A program made the position numbers and the translations under genes. Shown here piece after piece: positions 6,689 through 14,155 of a stretch of DNA of 14,212 nucleotides. Source of the DNA: JANRKF01 sp033763575 (GTDB taxonomy: Bacteria; Pseudomonadota; Alphaproteobacteria; Rickettsiales; SXRF01). Below the pieces are notes generated by a model. The model searched no databases and was not told the DNA's origin. It was given only the letters and a program-made list of their open reading frames with translations. The DNA is taken from positions 1 through 14,212 of the forward strand of contig JANRKF010000017.1 of NCBI GenBank assembly GCA_033763575.1. Reading direction: 5' to 3'. Position 1 is the first letter of the stretch, and every line of letters begins with the position of its first letter.

Positions 6689-7831
6689 CTAATCCTCCTG
6701 CACCAGCAGGCCGGTGACGACGACATCGCCCTCTTTCAGCTCGTCGCTGCGCACCTCCACATAGAGATCGTCGCTGGCACCGGTCTGCACCGGCACGATT
6801 TTCAGTTTGTTGCCCTGCCACAGGTAGATTCTGAGGCCGGCATAATCACTCTCCGCATCCGCCGCCCTCTGGCTGCTTAAAATCCGCGCCATCGCGCTTG
6901 TTTTTTCCTTGGGCGGCGAGAAACGCAGGGCGGAGGCGGGCACGCGTAACACGTTATTGACGGCGGAGAGCACGACGCTGATATTGGCGGTCATGCCGGG
7001 GAACAGCGCCCGGTCCTTGTTTTCAAGCTTCACCACCACATTATAGGTAACGACGCCGGACTGGTTGTTCGGGCTTAGGTTCACGGCACTGACCACGCCG
7101 GTGAAAGCGCGGTTGGGAAAGGCGTCGACGCTGAACTGCACGGGCATGCCTTCGTGGATTTTGCTGATATCGGATTCCGGCACATTCATGTCGATCTTCA
7201 TCACCCGCATGTCCTTGGCGATTTTAAACAGGTTCGGCGTCTGGAAATTCGAGGCGACGGTCTGGCCGCTTGAGACTTCCTGCTCGATGATGATGCCGTC
7301 GATCGGCGAGGTAACTTTGGTGTAGCCGAGATTCACCTCGTCGCGCTCCACCTGGTTTTTGATCGATTCGAGCTGGTTCTTGGTGCTCACCACATTCTGC
7401 CATGATCGCTCCAGCTCGACCTTGGCGACATAATCCTTGGCCAGCAGCGTCTTGATGCGCTCATAGTCTCGCTGGGCCAGCGTATAGGCGACCTGCGCGG
7501 TTTCAAGCGAGGCCTTGCTCTGGTTGAGTTGTGTGAGCACGATCGAAGGATCGATTTCCGCGAGCAGCTGCCCTTTTGTGACCTTGTCGTTCAGCTTCAC
7601 ATGCATCTTGGTGATCTGGCCGGAGACCTGCGTGCCGACGGTCACCACTTCCTCCGGCGAGATGGTGCCGGTGGCGGTGATCAGCTCGGCGATGGTGCCG
7701 CGGGTGATGATGTCGGTGCGGTAGGGGATGCCCACGGTTTTTTCTTCAAACAGCGCGTTGATGTAGGGTGCGGCGGCAAACAGCCCGCCACCGATACACA
7801 GTAAAATGAAAAGGCGCTTAAGGATTTTCAT
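6689..7831 (-). CDS. macA: Periplasmic adaptor, MacA-like (membrane fusion protein)
   Basis: This 380-residue protein has an N-terminal membrane anchor (KRLFILLCIGGGLFAAAPYI, about 5-24) and then the MacA/HlyD pattern. A first lipoyl half follows (GTQVSGQITKMHVKLNDKVTKGQLLAEIDP, about 66-95), then a helical hairpin (about 98-165) and a second lipoyl half (LGYTKVTSPIDGIIIEQEVSSGQTV, about 168-192). Beta-barrel and membrane-proximal domains end near VPAS at 297-300 and the C-terminus. It links the inner-membrane ABC subunits to the outer-membrane channel and stimulates the ATPase. It overlaps the upstream TolC-like gene by 14 bases and sits two bases ahead of the ATPase start. A hydrophilic insert at about 306-328 lies between the barrel strands. 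Confidence 0.92.
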   Translation of the reverse strand: MKILKRLFILLCIGGGLFAAAPYINALFEEKTVGIPYRTDIITRGTIAELITATGTISPEEVVTVGTQVSGQITKMHVKLNDKVTKGQLLAEIDPSIVLTQLNQSKASLETAQVAYTLAQRDYERIKTLLAKDYVAKVELERSWQNVVSTKNQLESIKNQVERDEVNLGYTKVTSPIDGIIIEQEVSSGQTVASNFQTPNLFKIAKDMRVMKIDMNVPESDISKIHEGMPVQFSVDAFPNRAFTGVVSAVNLSPNNQSGVVTYNVVVKLENKDRALFPGMTANISVVLSAVNNVLRVPASALRFSPPKEKTSAMARILSSQRAADAESDYAGLRIYLWQGNKLKIVPVQTGASDDLYVEVRSDELKEGDVVVTGLLVQED

Positions 7832-9326
7832 GGGCGGGCTCTTTCTTCAGTAAAGGGTCTTGGTATACTACCACGTTTGCCAGCGGCGGGAAATCAGCCG
7901 TTTCCGGTTCCACGGTGTTCAGGTCGAGCTCGCCGACGGCGCGCACCAGGTCGACCCGCGTCGACAGCAGGTTGAAGCGCGAGGTGAGGTTGTTTTGCAG
8001 GCTATTGCGGTAGGATACGAGCGCGTTCAGCACATCGAGGATCGAGCCAAGCCCTTCCTTGTAGCGGCCGAGCGTCACGTCTTTGAGCTGCCGTGCCACC
8101 GAAAGCGAGGCCTTGCTGGTCTCGAACGATTTTCGCGCCGTCGAATAGTTCTGCCAGCTGCGCAGCACGTCCTGTTCGACGTTGCGCTCTGACTGGGTGA
8201 GTTGCAATTCCTGCGCTTCCAGCTGTTTGCGCTGCGAGCGTTCGGAAAAAATATTGCTGAACCCGGTGAAAATGGGAACGGTGACGGAAACGCCGATGGA
8301 GTCGGTGCGGAGGTTGTCGTTATTGAGCACATCCCAGTCGCTGAAGCTGCTGCCGGCATTGGCGGAGATGGTCGGCAGGGCGCGGCGCTTGGTGTTTTCC
8401 AGGCTGTCTTTGGCATTTTCCAGCTGCAGCCGGCGCGATTGCAGGTCGACGCGCTGCGCTTTGGCCTTCTCGATCAGCGCCGGAAGCTCCTTGTCAAACG
8501 GCGCGACCAGCAATGTGGCGTCGCTCAATTCATCGACGGTAAGGTCGGTGAGCGGCGCAAACCCCATCAACTGCGCCAGTGATGCGCGGGCGAGCGCCAG
8601 TGTATTGTCGGCCTGCTGCAGGTTAAGTTCGGACTGGGTGTAGTTGGTCTGGGCCTGCAAGCTATCTGAGAGCGGCACGAGGCCTAATTCATAACGTATT
8701 TGTGACGCATCGAGGGTGGCTTTGGCCAGCTCCAGCGTTTCCTCGGCGATCTTCAGGCTATTTTGCGCGGTGAGCACCTGGAAATAGCCTTGCAGGCTGC
8801 TGGCGATGAAGCCCTGCAGGGTCGAGTCATAGCTGAGTCCGGCTGCGACCAATGTGCGTTCGGCGATATCGAGCGTGGCTTCGCGCCGCCCGAAATCATA
8901 CAGCACCATGCCGGCGGAGGCCGACAGGCTGCTACTTTTTGAGATGCCGGATTTGCTTCCTTCGGTGCGGACGCTGGTATCGCTTCCGGTGGCGCTGGCG
9001 GTCACGTCCGGCAGGAAGGAGGTGATGGTGACGTCGTAATTATCGGCGCTGGAGAGCAGTGACAGATAGGCCGCCCGCGAATCCGGGTTGTGGCAGATGG
9101 TGGCGATGACGACGTCGTTAAGCGCCAGCGGCTTGCTGGTATCGGGTGCTTCCGGGCAGTGGGCGGGTTTCAGTTCGGTGCCGTAGGGGGCGATTTTTTT
9201 CTGCGTTGCAAAGGGGTCGCCGATGCTCGGCAATTCCAGCGCATTCGCGGCAGGCGAGGCGAGCGCGACGGCGGCGCTGGCGAACATGCTCCCCAAATAA
9301 CGATAAAAATGCCGTCGGTTCATCAT
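7818..9326 (-). CDS. Outer membrane efflux channel, TolC family
   Basis: This 502-residue protein has an N-terminal signal peptide and two related halves of long helices, as in TolC/OEP proteins: QLRYELGLVPLSDSLQAQTNYTQSELNLQQADNTL-type heptads in the first half and GRYKEGLGSILDVLNALVSYRNSLQNNL in the second. It would form the trimeric outer-membrane duct of the pump and is the first gene of the operon. The signal peptide has RRHF followed by a hydrophobic run and ends at ANA (27-29), so cleavage is likely before Leu30. The RRxF pattern resembles a Tat signal. Two ATGs lie in tandem (9326 and 9323), and the ribosome-binding site (GAGTG) is weak. The C-terminal tail after about 470 is acidic and proline-rich. 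Confidence 0.92.
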   Translation of the reverse strand: MMNRRHFYRYLGSMFASAAVALASPAANALELPSIGDPFATQKKIAPYGTELKPAHCPEAPDTSKPLALNDVVIATICHNPDSRAAYLSLLSSADNYDVTITSFLPDVTASATGSDTSVRTEGSKSGISKSSSLSASAGMVLYDFGRREATLDIAERTLVAAGLSYDSTLQGFIASSLQGYFQVLTAQNSLKIAEETLELAKATLDASQIRYELGLVPLSDSLQAQTNYTQSELNLQQADNTLALARASLAQLMGFAPLTDLTVDELSDATLLVAPFDKELPALIEKAKAQRVDLQSRRLQLENAKDSLENTKRRALPTISANAGSSFSDWDVLNNDNLRTDSIGVSVTVPIFTGFSNIFSERSQRKQLEAQELQLTQSERNVEQDVLRSWQNYSTARKSFETSKASLSVARQLKDVTLGRYKEGLGSILDVLNALVSYRNSLQNNLTSRFNLLSTRVDLVRAVGELDLNTVEPETADFPPLANVVVYQDPLLKKEPAHENP

Positions 9327-9581
9327 TCACTCGCGGTTGTGGTCAGCCCACATCCTAGGGAAAACGGATTAAATTTTGGTTATGCTGGAAGGGATAAATG
9401 CTTGTATTTAACAATGTTTTCTTAATCTTTGACGGCGCCATCGGCGCTGAGTATGACGGGATATGTGGTAACCCGCTCATTATTAAGCGCTTATGCCGGG
9501 TGGGCGCGGGTCTTAATCTTGTCTTAACCCGCTCGTGGTTAGCTTGGCGCTGATGCTTCCGTTCCATGTAGGTTTTTTGCG
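9327..9581. promoter_or_regulatory. Divergent control region between the efflux operon and the sensor-ALDH gene
   Basis: This 255-base spacer is AT-rich and holds the promoters of both the tolC-macA-ATPase-macB operon and the fusion gene. TCTTAATCTT occurs twice (9420-9429 and 9511-9520). The second copy is part of a TTAA-N7-TTAAC motif described separately. Several further TTAA tetramers (9369, 9408, 9422) occur without the seven-base spacing. No clear sigma-70 pair stands out. Confidence 0.5.
9513..9528 (+). promoter_or_regulatory. Predicted CtrA binding site (TTAA-N7-TTAAC)
   Basis: TTAA at 9513-9516 and TTAAC at 9524-9528 are separated by exactly seven bases, which matches the consensus of the alphaproteobacterial cell-cycle regulator CtrA. 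The site ends about 53 bases before the ATG of the sensor-ALDH gene. If it lies over the -35 region, as in CtrA-activated promoters, transcription would start near 9555-9560. Confidence 0.55.
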
Positions 9582-11693
9582 ATGAGCGCACCAGAAAACG
9601 AGTCCCATAAATCGACGATCCGCCCGTGGCGCGATGGGTTGGTGGTGGGGCTTGCCATGCTGGTGGCGACGGTGGCGTGCAGCACGGTGATGTATCGCTA
9701 CGCCTCGAAAGGCCTGTTGCATGAGGTGCAGGAGACGCTGCTGCACGTGGCCCGCACGGCGGCGGTGATGACCGATGGCGACCTGCACCGGACGCTGGTG
9801 GACAACACGCAGAAAGGCAGCGCGGATTATCTGCGGGCGCAGCAACCTTACCGCGAGATTCTGGCCGCCAATCCGAATATCCGCTATATTTACACCGTCA
9901 TTGAAAAAAACGGCAAGGCGTATTTCATCGTCGATACGCAGCAGCTGGCAGGGCTGGAGAAAATCCCGGAAAGCGAGCGCAAAGACACCGCCGATATCAT
10001 GGAGGCCTATCCGGAAATTCCTGAGACGATGATGTATGCGCTCAAAGAGCGCAAAACGCTGGCCGAGGACATGCCTTACATTGACGAGTGGGGTACGTTT
10101 ATCAGCGCCTATGTGCCGATCTATGACAGCAAACAGGAATATATCGGCATTGTCGGTGCGGACATCGACGCCACCGATTTCATTGCGCGGATGAATGCTG
10201 TGCGCCTTCCTTATTACCTTGGGCTGGCGTTGGCGGTGCTGTTTTCAGTGCTGGTGACGCTGGTTATCAGCCGTGTGCGTGCCGGGACCGCCTCCAAGAT
10301 CGACGGAAAGGCGTTGGAAAGTGAAGAGGCGGTGGGGCATGGCAGCGAAAGAACCGCAGCCACTACGCGCATGATGCAGGCCATCGCCGATGCGCGGGCC
10401 GCGCAGGAAAAGCTGGAAACGCTTGGCCGGAAAGGCCGCGAATCCTTGTTGCTTGCCTATGCCGAGGCGCTTAAAAATTCCCAGCCGCATTTGGTGGAGA
10501 CGCTGGCGCGTGACGCGAAGAAGACCATGAAAGACGCGCAGGCGGAAGTGGCGGCGTCGATCGATATTATCGGCAAAACCGTGCGCGATGCGACCCTGCC
10601 CGACATGGGGGATATGGTGCGGGAGCGCAGGCGCCTGCCGGTGGGCGTCGTTGGGCTGATCACCTCGTTTAATTTCCCGATGGTGGTGGCGCACTGGAAT
10701 ATCGCCCCGGCGCTGCTTGCCGGAAATGCGGTGCTGTGGAAGCCGTCGGAAAAGACGCCGCTGGCGGCGTTCGAATGCAAAAAAATTTGGGATGCGGTGG
10801 CCGGTGATTATTGCGATGCGCTGCAAATCGTGGGAGGCAATCGCGAGCTGGGCGCGGCCATGGTGGCGGATGAGGCGGTCGATATGATTTCGGCGACCGG
10901 CAGCGTGGCGATGGGCGAGGCGATCAAAAAATCGCTCGCTGCGAAAAAGAACAATAGCGTGCCGCCGATTCTGGAGCTGGGCGGGAATAATGCGCTGGTC
11001 ATCGGCGCGCAGATGAATGACGATCACCTTGGTTTTGCGCTGGGCGCGCTGCTTTCCTCTTTCCTCGGCACCACCGGCCAGCGCTGCACCAACACCCGCC
11101 GCCTGATCGTGCATGAGCAGTGGTGTGAAAAAACCGTTTCGGGTATGGAACGATTGCTGGGTGAATTTATCGCCTCCGGGGCGATGCGCGATCCGGAGAA
11201 TATTTATGGGTATAATGCGCTGATCGACCGGGATGCGATGGAGCGTTTCGCGCAGGCCAAAGCGCAGGCCGCCGCCGAGGGCGGGCGTATTTTATTCGGC
11301 GGCGAGGGTGAGCCGGCGCTGGCCGTCATGCCGTCGCAAACCTCGATCATGCACACGGAAACTTTTGCGCCGCTGCTTTATATCGTGCCGTACCGGGGCG
11401 ATATTCGCGATGCGATGGCCTTGGTAAATGCGCCGGACAATGCCGGTCTGGTCAATGGCATCTACACGCTCGGCGCCGGGGAAGTGGCGGAGTTTATCCT
11501 GCTGAACCAGGCCGGGCACAGCGTGGTCAACTCCCCCAAAGGCACCGGCACCCCGGCCTTCGGCATGGGGTTCGGCGGCAACAAGGCGTCCGGCGCGGGC
11601 GAAATATTATGGGGCGGCGATCCGCTCGCGGCCTTCACCAGGCCGGGCGGCACCAGGCGCGTCGCCATCAATAAGCTTATTCCGCTGTCGTGA
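9582..11693 (+). CDS. Membrane Cache-like sensor fused to ALDH7-like aldehyde dehydrogenase
   Basis: This 703-residue protein has two unrelated parts. Residues 1-230 look like the input half of a sensor kinase or diguanylate cyclase. TM1 is at about 19-36 and a periplasmic Cache/PDC-like domain at about 45-207 (NIRYIYTVIEKNGKAYFIVD; YIDEWGTFISAYVPIYD; EYIGIVGADID). TM2 is at about 209-230. A charged cytoplasmic linker (about 231-261) leads into an aldehyde dehydrogenase (about 262-703). Catalytic residues are present: Asn364 in SFNFP, Lys387 in WKPSE, Glu465 in LELGG, Cys502 in GQRCT, and Glu593 in TETFAP. GTTGQRCTNTRRL and ELGGNNA resemble the ALDH7 family. About 60 residues usual at the ALDH N-terminus are missing or replaced. 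The frame is open throughout. It predicts a membrane-tethered oxidoreductase with a periplasmic ligand sensor. A sequencing or assembly join is possible but no trace is seen. Confidence 0.82.
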   Translation: MSAPENESHKSTIRPWRDGLVVGLAMLVATVACSTVMYRYASKGLLHEVQETLLHVARTAAVMTDGDLHRTLVDNTQKGSADYLRAQQPYREILAANPNIRYIYTVIEKNGKAYFIVDTQQLAGLEKIPESERKDTADIMEAYPEIPETMMYALKERKTLAEDMPYIDEWGTFISAYVPIYDSKQEYIGIVGADIDATDFIARMNAVRLPYYLGLALAVLFSVLVTLVISRVRAGTASKIDGKALESEEAVGHGSERTAATTRMMQAIADARAAQEKLETLGRKGRESLLLAYAEALKNSQPHLVETLARDAKKTMKDAQAEVAASIDIIGKTVRDATLPDMGDMVRERRRLPVGVVGLITSFNFPMVVAHWNIAPALLAGNAVLWKPSEKTPLAAFECKKIWDAVAGDYCDALQIVGGNRELGAAMVADEAVDMISATGSVAMGEAIKKSLAAKKNNSVPPILELGGNNALVIGAQMNDDHLGFALGALLSSFLGTTGQRCTNTRRLIVHEQWCEKTVSGMERLLGEFIASGAMRDPENIYGYNALIDRDAMERFAQAKAQAAAEGGRILFGGEGEPALAVMPSQTSIMHTETFAPLLYIVPYRGDIRDAMALVNAPDNAGLVNGIYTLGAGEVAEFILLNQAGHSVVNSPKGTGTPAFGMGFGGNKASGAGEILWGGDPLAAFTRPGGTRRVAINKLIPLS

Positions 11694-11878
11694 ACGTATA
11701 TAGCCAATACACTTACTTATTGGCTATGCAAATCGAGGCCGAAAGCGCGATTTGCCGCGCCGTAGGCAGCGTCCGAATGCGCGAGCATACGGTTAGTATA
11801 TGTGAGCGAGAGCAGCGCGAACCAGCCATGAGCTTTCGTCCCATGTGGCCGCAAGCAGGTGGCCACGGGGACATATTA
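11694..11878. other. Structured intergenic region between convergent sensor-ALDH gene and degP
   Basis: Three hairpins follow one another. ATAGCCAATA / TATTGGCTAT (11700-11709, 11718-11727) is a 10-bp perfect stem. GCAAATCG / CGATTTGC is at 11728-11735 and 11748-11755. GTGGCC / GGCCAC lies near 11844-11867, enclosed by GTCCC / GGGAC. The first probably terminates the fusion gene, although no T run follows. The middle 80 bases show no gene I recognise. The region reads open on the plus strand but only as a tail running into antisense of degP. Confidence 0.5.
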
Positions 11879-13333
11879 TTATTCCGCTGGCAGGGTAACG
11901 AACACGCCGTTGCCTTCGCGGACGATCTTCACCATCACAAATTTCCGCCCGGCTTTTTTGGCCGCCTCGAAAATTTTATGAAGCGCTGCGACGCTTACGG
12001 TCGGTTCGCCGTTGGCTTCGATGATGACGTCGCCGCGACGCAGGCCGCGCTTGAGCGCCGGGCTGTCATTTTCCACACGCAGCACGACCATGCCTTTCAG
12101 CGAATCGATCAGGCGCAGCTCGCCGCGCAGTTGCTTGTTAAGCGGCACCAGTTCCATGCCGAGGAATTTGCTGCTGCCCTGCGCGCTTGGGCCGTTGCTG
12201 CCATCGTCATCCTTGCCCTTCTTTCCCTGCTCGTCGGTCGGGTCTTCCTGTTCGCCGACCTTGATTTTGGCGGTGATGGATTTGCCTTGGCGCAGATAGG
12301 TGATGTTGACGGTGGAGCCGATTTTCGTTTCGGCGACAATGCGCGGCAGGAAGCGCATTTCGGTGATGTCCTTGCCGTCGAAATTCGTCACCACGTCGCC
12401 GCCTACCAGCCCGGCAATCGCGGCGGGGCCTTTCGGGTCGGTTTCTAAAATCAGGGCGCCTTTGGCCTTATCCATGCCGAGGCTGTCGGCCATTTCGTCG
12501 GACACTTCCTGGATTTTCACGCCGAGCCAGCCGCGATGGGTGCGCCCGAATTCCTTGAGCTGCGCGATGATGGGCTTGGCGAGTGCGGTTGGAATGGCGA
12601 AGCCGATACCGACGCTGCCGCCGCCCGACGGCGAGAAGATGGCGGTGTTGATGCCGATGACTTCGCCGTTCGTATTAAACAGCGGGCCGCCGGAATTGCC
12701 GCGATTGATCGGCGCGTCGGTCTGCAGGAAGTCGTCGAACGGACCGGCGTTGATCGAACGCTGGCGCGCCGAAATAATGCCCTGCGTGACCGTGCCGCCG
12801 AGGCCGTACGGGTTGCCGATGGCGATCACCCAGTCGCCGACGCGCATCGCGTCCGAATCGCCGAAAGCGACGAAGGGCAGCGGGTGTTTGGTTTCAACTT
12901 TGAGCAGGGCGAGATCTACTTTTTTGTCGCGGCCGATGATTTTTGCTGTGTATTTATCATTGTTGGGCAGGGTGACGGTGATTTCTTCCGCGTCCTCGAT
13001 CACGTGGTTGTTGGTGATGACATAGCCGCTGGCATCGACGATGAAGCCGGAGCCGAGGCTGGTCACTTCGCGCTCCTGCTGCGGTTTTCCCTGCATCTGC
13101 CCGAAGCGCTCGAAGAAATCGCGGAACGGTTCCATTTCCGGTGTGTTAGGCAGGTTGCCGAACATCTGCACGCCGCCGCTTTTGACTTTCTGGGTGGTCG
13201 ATACGTTCACGACCGCCGGTGATAATTTTTCCACCAGGTCGGCGAAACCGGCGTGCGGCGGGCTGTTTTCCGCATGTGCGACAGGTGCGGTGAAAATGAG
13301 CGCGAAGGCCAGGAGAAAGAAACGAGCGTGCAT
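11879..13333 (-). CDS. degP: Periplasmic serine protease, Do/HtrA family (DegP-like)
   Basis: The protein has 484 residues from the chosen ATG at 13333. It has a signal peptide (MHARFFLLAFALIFTAPVAHA), a trypsin-like protease domain and two PDZ domains. Counting from an alternative ATG at 13348, the triad is His115 (ITNNHVIE), Asp145 (VDLALLKV) and Ser219 (RGNSGGPLF). The PDZ domains are at about 272-365 and 395-485, separated by a charged low-complexity stretch (EQEDPTDEQGKKGKDDDG). It degrades or holds misfolded envelope proteins. The start at 13333 is favoured because a GGGA lies a short distance upstream and the signal peptide begins directly; 13348 would add MMGII without a ribosome-binding site. 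It is usually heat- or envelope-stress-induced, but I see no recognisable stress promoter here. DegQ/MucD-type naming is equally possible. Confidence 0.95.
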   Translation of the reverse strand: MHARFFLLAFALIFTAPVAHAENSPPHAGFADLVEKLSPAVVNVSTTQKVKSGGVQMFGNLPNTPEMEPFRDFFERFGQMQGKPQQEREVTSLGSGFIVDASGYVITNNHVIEDAEEITVTLPNNDKYTAKIIGRDKKVDLALLKVETKHPLPFVAFGDSDAMRVGDWVIAIGNPYGLGGTVTQGIISARQRSINAGPFDDFLQTDAPINRGNSGGPLFNTNGEVIGINTAIFSPSGGGSVGIGFAIPTALAKPIIAQLKEFGRTHRGWLGVKIQEVSDEMADSLGMDKAKGALILETDPKGPAAIAGLVGGDVVTNFDGKDITEMRFLPRIVAETKIGSTVNITYLRQGKSITAKIKVGEQEDPTDEQGKKGKDDDGSNGPSAQGSSKFLGMELVPLNKQLRGELRLIDSLKGMVVLRVENDSPALKRGLRRGDVIIEANGEPTVSVAALHKIFEAAKKAGRKFVMVKIVREGNGVFVTLPAE

Positions 13334-13458
13334 GATAATTCCCATCATGAGTTGTGAGGATGGAGGTAATATAAAGTGCTGCCCGCGATTTTCAACTTAC
13401 GATTACGACTTTGTCATCATCGTTATGCGAAGGAGCAGCCTGAGCCAGCCCTGAGCTC

Positions 13459-13494
13459 GCTTCATGCGAAAGCCAGGAGGCTTTCGCATGAAGC
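13459..13494. terminator. Perfect 16-bp hairpin downstream of dksA
   Basis: GCTTCATGCGAAAGCC (13459-13474) and GGCTTTCGCATGAAGC (13479-13494) form a perfect 16-bp stem with loop AGGA. It starts 11 bases past the dksA stop on the minus strand, where a terminator is expected. No T run follows on either strand, so it may instead be a palindromic repeat or an RNA-stabilising stem-loop between dksA and degP. Confidence 0.5.
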
Positions 13495-13505
13495 AACGAC
13501 AAAGC

Positions 13506-13922
13506 CTACTCTTCGTCGATGAATTGCTTTTCGGCTTTTTCGTGACGCTCCTGCGCCTCGATGGTCAAGGTGGCCACCGGGCGCGCTTCCAGCCGTTTCA
13601 GGCCAATCGGGTCGCCGGTTTCTTCGCAATATCCATATTCGCCGTCTTTAATGCGTTGCAGCGCCGCATCGATTTTGCCGATGAGTTTCAAATAGCGGTT
13701 GCGCGTGCGCAGCTCCACCGCCGCGTCCGTTTCCAGCGAGGCGCGGTCGGCGATATCCGGTTCGCGCCAGTTTTCTTCTTTCAGGTTGTCAATCGTCTCC
13801 TGCGATTCGGCCAGCAGTTCGTCGCGCCATGCCACCAGCTTCTGGCGGAAATATTCCAGCTGGTTTTTATTCATGTATTCTTCTTTTTCGGTAGGCTTGT
13901 AACCTTTGGGTAGCGCTGCCAT
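13506..13922 (-). CDS. dksA: RNA polymerase-binding transcription factor DksA
   Basis: This 138-residue protein has the DksA layout: a coiled coil at about 18-95, with tip motif DIADRA (Asp56, Asp59, Ala61) that enters the RNA polymerase secondary channel, then a zinc-finger-like domain GYCEETGDPIGLKRLEARPVATLTIEAQERHE. Of the four zinc cysteines of E. coli DksA only Cys99 remains; the others are Thr, Thr and Ala at matching places. Reduced-cysteine DksA is, as I recall, common in alphaproteobacteria, so this is a lineage trait rather than decay. DksA acts with ppGpp to reset transcription during starvation. AAAGGA lies eight bases before the ATG. The gene is followed by a 16-bp hairpin. Confidence 0.93.
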   Translation of the reverse strand: MAALPKGYKPTEKEEYMNKNQLEYFRQKLVAWRDELLAESQETIDNLKEENWREPDIADRASLETDAAVELRTRNRYLKLIGKIDAALQRIKDGEYGYCEETGDPIGLKRLEARPVATLTIEAQERHEKAEKQFIDEE

Positions 13923-14033
13923 ACGTAACGTCCTTTGAGATGGTAGATTGACGAAAGACCTGATCTTTTAGCAAACGCGGCGTAAATTGCAATCATCTAG
14001 ATAGTGTGGTCACGAGAATTATGAATGAGGCGA

Positions 14034-14110
14034 AAACAGCAGGTTGCGAGAACCGCCGCGCAGTGTACAACGAAGTACATGAGCAGCGGAAGCGCAGTAA
14101 CCGGCTGTTT
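14034..14110. repeat. Large imperfect palindrome upstream of dksA
   Basis: Nested pairs AAACAGC / GCTGTTT (14034-14040, 14104-14110), GGTT / AACC (14042-14045, 14099-14102), CCGC / GCGG (14053-14056, 14086-14089) and TGTAC / GTACA (14064-14068, 14075-14079) build one long stem-loop with internal loops. It lies between the minus-strand partial gene at the right edge and dksA. It looks like a small interspersed palindromic element, and could terminate the upstream gene. Confidence 0.55.
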
Positions 14111-14155
14111 GCAGCCATTCAGAAACGCGTGACGGCGCTATCTAATGAAAAATGG

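Noticed and set aside
6687..6821. Possible 45-residue N-terminal extension of the ABC ATPase
   Set aside because: It would overlap the macA 3' end; the ATG at 6686 has AGGAGG at good spacing and gives the standard protein start.
10245..11114. Open frame of 289 codons on the minus strand, opposite the sensor-ALDH gene
   Set aside because: It is an Arg/His-rich antisense frame caused by high GC; the opposite strand carries all ALDH catalytic motifs.
10371..11693. Separate ALDH gene starting at the ATG pair at 10371
   Set aside because: No ribosome-binding site or stop codon separates it from the sensor part; the frame is continuous from 9582.
11690..12448. Open frame of 252 codons running from the ALDH stop into degP antisense
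   Set aside because: Its first part lies in the hairpin-rich spacer and the rest mirrors degP codons; it has no ribosome-binding site.
12536..13222. Open frame of 228 codons on the plus strand, opposite degP
   Set aside because: It is antisense to the HtrA catalytic domain, with Asp/Ala-rich composition typical of a shadow frame.
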